DNA of 64,000 bases. Origin: Rotaria macrura (Eukaryota; Rotifera; Eurotatoria; Philodinida; Philodinidae). Both the position numbers and the translations under genes were made by a program. The notes beneath the pieces were generated by a model. That model did no database searches. It had not been told where the DNA came from and saw only the letters and a program-made list of their open reading frames with translations. The stretch lies in NCBI GenBank assembly GCA_900239685.1, contig OENT01000100.1, positions 153,631 to 217,630 of the forward strand, read 5' to 3'. This document shows, piece by piece, positions 59,901 through 64,000 of the stretch. The number at the start of each line of letters is the position of its first letter. Position 1 is the first letter of the stretch.

Positions 59901-61577
59901 ATGACGGAACTTCACTATATCTACCACATTGGATGAGTGCTCTCTTCAAACTTTGTATTTCATCGATTCCTTGTAAACAGTATTCCGGTACAGTTGGGAT
60001 TCGCATAGCTTTTACGGATACGTTTGCTTTGCTCACATAATCGTCAAATCCTTGTTTGGCTTCCAGTAGTTTTGCATAATTTTTGATCGATGATAACATT
60101 TGAAATGAGAACTTATGCATGCTCATATTTTTTAGCTCATTCATTAATAGTATTTTATAATCTTCAATTCGTTTCTTGTGTTCTTTTTCAGTATTCGAAA
60201 TCTTTTCTGTCACATTCTTCTCATGTTCATCGATTATTCGACGAATCATTGTCATAGTTTCAGTTAATTTTTGTCGAGTGGATTTACTATGACTATCGAT
60301 TTCATTGATCAATGTTTCTGCTTGATTGATCTTGTAGTTCAAAGACGATTCAATACTTTGTAAGTTATTTTTAATCTACATCATAAAATAAGCATGATCG
60401 TACTGTATAGTGTACATCAGATAAAAATATTGCTGACCTTATTTTTCAAATCATTCATCATTTCATCAGATAGAACATACTTGTGATCTTTGTGTTGCAA
60501 TAATAAGCAATCGACACATATAAATGTTGAGCACTGTGCACACCAAAATTCGACTTGTTTTTTTGGATGTATCATACATGGAATAGTTTCAGAAGATGTT
60601 TCACCGTTTGGTAGACGTTTATGTTTTTTCATAACTGGTGGAACATGAACAGTTTCATAACATTTCGAACAGAATTTTTCATTTTCACATTTATTACATG
60701 AATACTCAGCTTTGTTCGAGTGGCAGTTAGTGCATCTATTCAAATCTTGAACCGAACCTATACATATGAACAGAATTAAACACTTGACAAAGTACGAGAA
60801 AAAAAGAACATGACATATTTCGTACGTATGGATTAGCTTAAGTTGAAATTGAAACGAAGTTCAATGCACTATTTGATAAGTGTCAAAACATAAACGAGTA
60901 GAAAAGAATGGACAGAAAGAATTTAGTCCATGTATATATCCTTCAATAGTCCTCTTCGATTTTACTCATTTGATTAGACATTATAGAATAGGGCGAAACT
61001 ATTTTCAATATTATTCTGTATATCAATAGAAATACTTTCAAAACCAATTTTTCAATTTATAAATTACAATAAGAGAACATGACAATGAAGAATACTACTT
61101 ATGAAATTAAGGAATCAGGGATACACACTTCTGTCCTAGTGGGACACATCATTCAAATTTCTCATTACTTGAATAACATTATTTTGTTGTTTTGCACCTA
61201 ACTAAAATGGCTTCTATCAAAGTTCGATTTTATTTGTGAATAGTATATGCTTTTTCGTATGAAGATGTTTTCTATTACTAATTACAAGCTATCATCGATT
61301 GTTTTGCATAGCAAGTGGAAATATTTTACTTACCATATAGTTCTACTAAGTCACGTATTGCTCGATTCAGAGGTAATGAGTTAATTTCTTTTCTTGGTGC
61401 CACAAATCCATCTTGTAGTGGACATACAAATAGACCTTTTTTTGTAGAAGCCATACGTTCAATGCATTCACGACAATAAGTGTGCGAACAAGGTAACAAA
61501 CGTGGATCTCTGAACGCCTCATGACAAATAGGGCAAGCAATCAAGTCTTCAACTGTAACACCTTTACTTGCTGCCAT
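56972..61577 (-). CDS. RING / double B-box / coiled-coil / LRR protein (TRIM-like)
   Basis: Twelve exons on the minus strand: 61577-61334, 60757-60438, 60375-59776, 58178-58095, 58041-57958, 57899-57816, 57760-57677, 57623-57540, 57486-57403, 57349-57266, 57213-57130, 57076-56972. They give 646 aa in one frame. Residues 15-55 form a RING finger (CPICHEAF, CSHTYCREC, CPLQ); the last zinc ligand position is not Cys. Tandem B-boxes follow (CTNCHSNKAEYSCNKC... and CMIHPKKQVEFWCAQC...CVDC...HKDH), then a coiled coil of about 130 residues. A first LRR-like segment (LDLKRRNLTDSDMKIVADTL), eight ribonuclease-inhibitor-type LRRs and a capping half-repeat end the protein. TRIM proteins are usually E3 ubiquitin ligases whose C-terminal domain chooses the target; here LRRs would do this. 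The frame also runs from 59776 to a stop at 59641, so an LRR-less isoform is possible. Confidence 0.82.
57130..58178 (-). repeat. Array of eight 84-nt LRR exons
   Basis: Eight consecutive exons of exactly 84 nt (28 codons), all phase 0, each encoding one repeat TLxxLxLxxNxIGxQGxxxIAEALKxNK and separated by introns of about 50-60 bp. Consensus residues (NN-IG-QG-A--IAEAL) are strongly shared and exon starts (ACA CTC) are nearly constant. Confidence 0.9.
58179..59775 (-). other. 1.6-kb intron between the coiled-coil and LRR exons
   Basis: Donor GTACAG after LRHHT, acceptor CACAG before TLIEMDL. Phase 0 on both sides and joins two halves of an LRR sensibly. AT-rich; no other coding signal seen inside. 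Confidence 0.6.
60758..61333 (-). other. Intron 1 of the TRIM-LRR gene (576 bp)
   Basis: Donor GTAAGT, acceptor TATAG; splits RING from B-boxes in phase 1. Nothing coding inside. Confidence 0.7.
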
Positions 61578-61624
61578 ATATCGATGACTTGATGAAGAAT
61601 GTATGTATGACGAGGATTTTCAAT

Positions 61625-64000
61625 CTAGAGAAGATAGTATTACACAATAAACAAGGGAAACTTTAGAAATTTTCATTCAAAATTATCGACTTGATTTACT
61701 TTGGTTGTCTCCTTTACATTTCTACCATTGCATCATAAAAATATACATAGTAAGTCTAAACGAAGGTATGAGAAAACTTTTGAAATATCTCGTTTTCAAA
61801 ATGTTTCATTTTTCTTCATAATAATTTACGACGCATATGAAGGATGCAATGTTAACTACATCAGAATTAATGCACAAAGCATACATCACGTGTAAAGTAG
61901 TCAATTATCATGATTATATTACGTTTCCTAAATCTTTGACATAATACTGTTGAAAATGAGAAGGCTCTTACATATAGTGAGAGTCAAACTACTATGATGG
62001 AAAAAGAAAATTTTGATTGGAAAAGAATTACTAAAAATATCGTTCGTCAAAGGCAATGGCATTTTATTTTATTGTATGCACTGTATGGTTTCATTTTCTA
62101 TTGCTTCATATTGTCAAAACAGATGATATACTGTGTACTAACTTTTAACAGAAATTCGTTGAATTTCGTTAATTACTGAATATTTTATAGTTTAAAGTTA
62201 AAATCATCTATTTAATCATATTGTATTTATTAAGCTTTTTCGAGACTTTTTCCTTATAAAGAAATTCGAATCGCTGAATAAAAATTGAAGGATACTTGTA
62301 CATTGTCATTTAGTTTGAAACGACTATCAGTACTATGTCAACCAATCCGATAGTGTCAGAGAGAAATGTTCATTTGAAAGATATTTCTATCGACGTAAGA
62401 TCGCTTGTGTAATTCATACTTGGTTGTTTTTTTGTAACATTGAAGTATATTGAATTTTACTCCGAGACTCACCTTGTGTTAAGTAAACATGAATGAAAAC
62501 TCTAATGCTATGTGATGAGTGAAAAGAAAAAGAATAAAAGAAATTTATTTGTTTTGATTTCGATGCTTAGATTTTATATACGTATAAACACTTGACACAT
62601 GTGCATATTTTTATTGCCTTGTAATAATGAAAAAGAAATCCATGGATAGTTTTATTTATTTTTCAACGATGATAGATAATAGAAATTGTTTTTCAGTATT
62701 TCATAATAATGAATTTCATTTGACGTATCGTATAGACAACGACAGAAATAGTAGGCTAGTATCATCTTGTGTTATTTGAAATTCAATATTTCTACATACA
62801 CTTGAAGATTATTTCGATAAACGTGTGAAATTCGTTGACAAAGGAAATTGAAAAATATTAAGGTTATTGATCTTAGTTTTGCCTGTTTACAAAAAGTTGA
62901 CAGAGAGAAAAGTGTTTTTCATCTTCAAGCATCCTTGTTATAAAATTCGTTATGGCAAAGATATTCATAGTAAATCTAATGGCACTGTGTGTGTAGGTTA
63001 CCATAACGTTAGTAATAATACATGAATAAAATTAAGAACACAATATTTTTAGCTCACATCAATACAAATTTCTAAGATTAAGCGAATCTTATCGGTTGAT
63101 TAATTAGAGCGATGATTATTTTATGCATCGATGTGAACGATTCTCGAAATATACGTATTCTCACGAATACTGTAATGCTTTTGACTACAGAGATTTTTGA
63201 CACATAGAGTAATCTATTTCAATCCATAAATCATTCATGAATAGCATGTTTACAAATAGAGGTCTGCAATTTTACACGGATCCTCGTATATGCTGATCCC
63301 GATGCACGTGAATAGTGACGAGTATTCATAATAGTTAGTGCACACTAAATGTCTTTTTTGAAGTTCTCAGAAAATTTTCTAATCATCTTGAATGTCAATG
63401 ACAGTTACAATATTTTTATTTTCTATTCACTTATGTTCTATTTTAGTGAAAGGATATAATTTTATCATGAAGATACGAATTATAAACAGACGTATGATGT
63501 ACTGATTTGCTTTTGTGACTAAACTGCTGCAGTAAATGATCACAGAAAAATTCGAGCGTTAAATAAAGTTTTCCATATAGTCATTGTAGAGCAAAGTTCT
63601 TTCTGAATGTACGTAAGTTACAAACAAGAAGTAAATTTTATGAAGCTCATGAAGCTGCAACTGTTAGCTATGCACTAATTTTCCAAGTGATTTATTATCA
63701 AGAGTATCTACTTAATTTTTGTTTTCCATGAATTGCACATTCTATATATCAAATATTGCTAATAAAATGATTGATCTAATTCTGACAGTCGTAACAGATA
63801 TTTCTTGATACAACGTACACATGATGGACCATCATATTTCTCCAACATCAGAAACATGTTCATAGATCACATTGGAATTGAAAAGTAGGTATGCACCAGT
63901 GCTATATAGTCGATATCAAAGATGAATGTTTTTCGATATCTAAAACCCCCAGTCCCTACCAAACCTACAGCTCCTTTTTCGTCAACTTTGATTAGGCTAG
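61625..64000. other. Intergenic, no gene recognised
   Basis: AT-rich DNA upstream of the TRIM-LRR gene, whose leader acceptor lies at 61625-61626 (minus strand). A 61-codon ORF at 61994-62179 has no motif or splice context and is not supported. Confidence 0.5.

Noticed and set aside
61994..62179. 61-codon ORF with a hydrophobic segment
   Set aside because: Short, isolated and low-complexity; an AATAAA about 100 nt later is not enough to support a gene in AT-rich DNA.
1..64000. tRNA, rRNA and CRISPR signals
   Set aside because: I saw no B-box-like GGTTCGAATCC with a matching acceptor stem, no conserved rRNA blocks and no regularly spaced repeats. The LRR exon array is protein-coding.

Overview
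The window looks like animal nuclear DNA from a small, intron-dense, AT-rich genome, most likely a bdelloid rotifer. Most introns are 45-70 bp with GT..AG ends. Nearly every gene has a 3' splice acceptor 0-50 nt before its ATG, as expected from 5'-UTR introns or spliced-leader trans-splicing. The gene set is metazoan (histidine decarboxylase, VDAC, ABCA transporter, DLGAP/SAPAP, endostatin-type collagen, TRIM-like protein). The rotifer assignment is an inference from gene style. All exon models were spliced by eye, and each keeps one frame from ATG to stop.

Layout. 2.66-3.52 kb (+): secreted DsbA-like thioredoxin-fold protein with an 8-Cys tail. 7.59-9.46 kb (+): ALG5 dolichyl-phosphate beta-glucosyltransferase. 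11.95-16.39 kb (+): histidine-decarboxylase-type PLP enzyme whose 1.8-kb fourth intron holds a small inverted-repeat element with a decayed ORF. 18.73-27.38 kb (+): full-length ABCA transporter, 27 exons, 1738 aa. 29.57-34.16 kb (+): DLGAP/GKAP-family postsynaptic scaffold with a possible internal promoter. 35.38-38.05 kb (+): very short multiplexin-like collagen with an endostatin domain. It converges with a Q/H-rich protein of unknown function at 38.05-40.00 kb (-), stop codon against stop codon.

40.0-46.5 kb: a VDAC-related relic ORF, then an intact VDAC gene carrying two in-phase extra exons that add 54 residues to an otherwise canonical 282-aa porin. 47.85-56.1 kb: the two halves of a decayed GH13 alpha-amylase-superfamily gene. 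They are separated by about 5.6 kb holding a long near-perfect palindrome (with a 17-N gap) and an intact Mu-like glutathione S-transferase gene. 56.97-61.58 kb (-): a RING, double B-box, coiled-coil, leucine-rich-repeat protein in which eight LRRs are each encoded by one 84-nt phase-0 exon.

The genes do not form an operon or a single pathway. The most unusual items are the VDAC cassette exons and their nearby relic, the modular TRIM-LRR gene, the palindrome with the split GH13 pseudogene, and the miniature endostatin collagen. The rest is AT-rich intergenic or intronic DNA with a few microsatellites. I saw no tRNA, rRNA, CRISPR or intact transposon.
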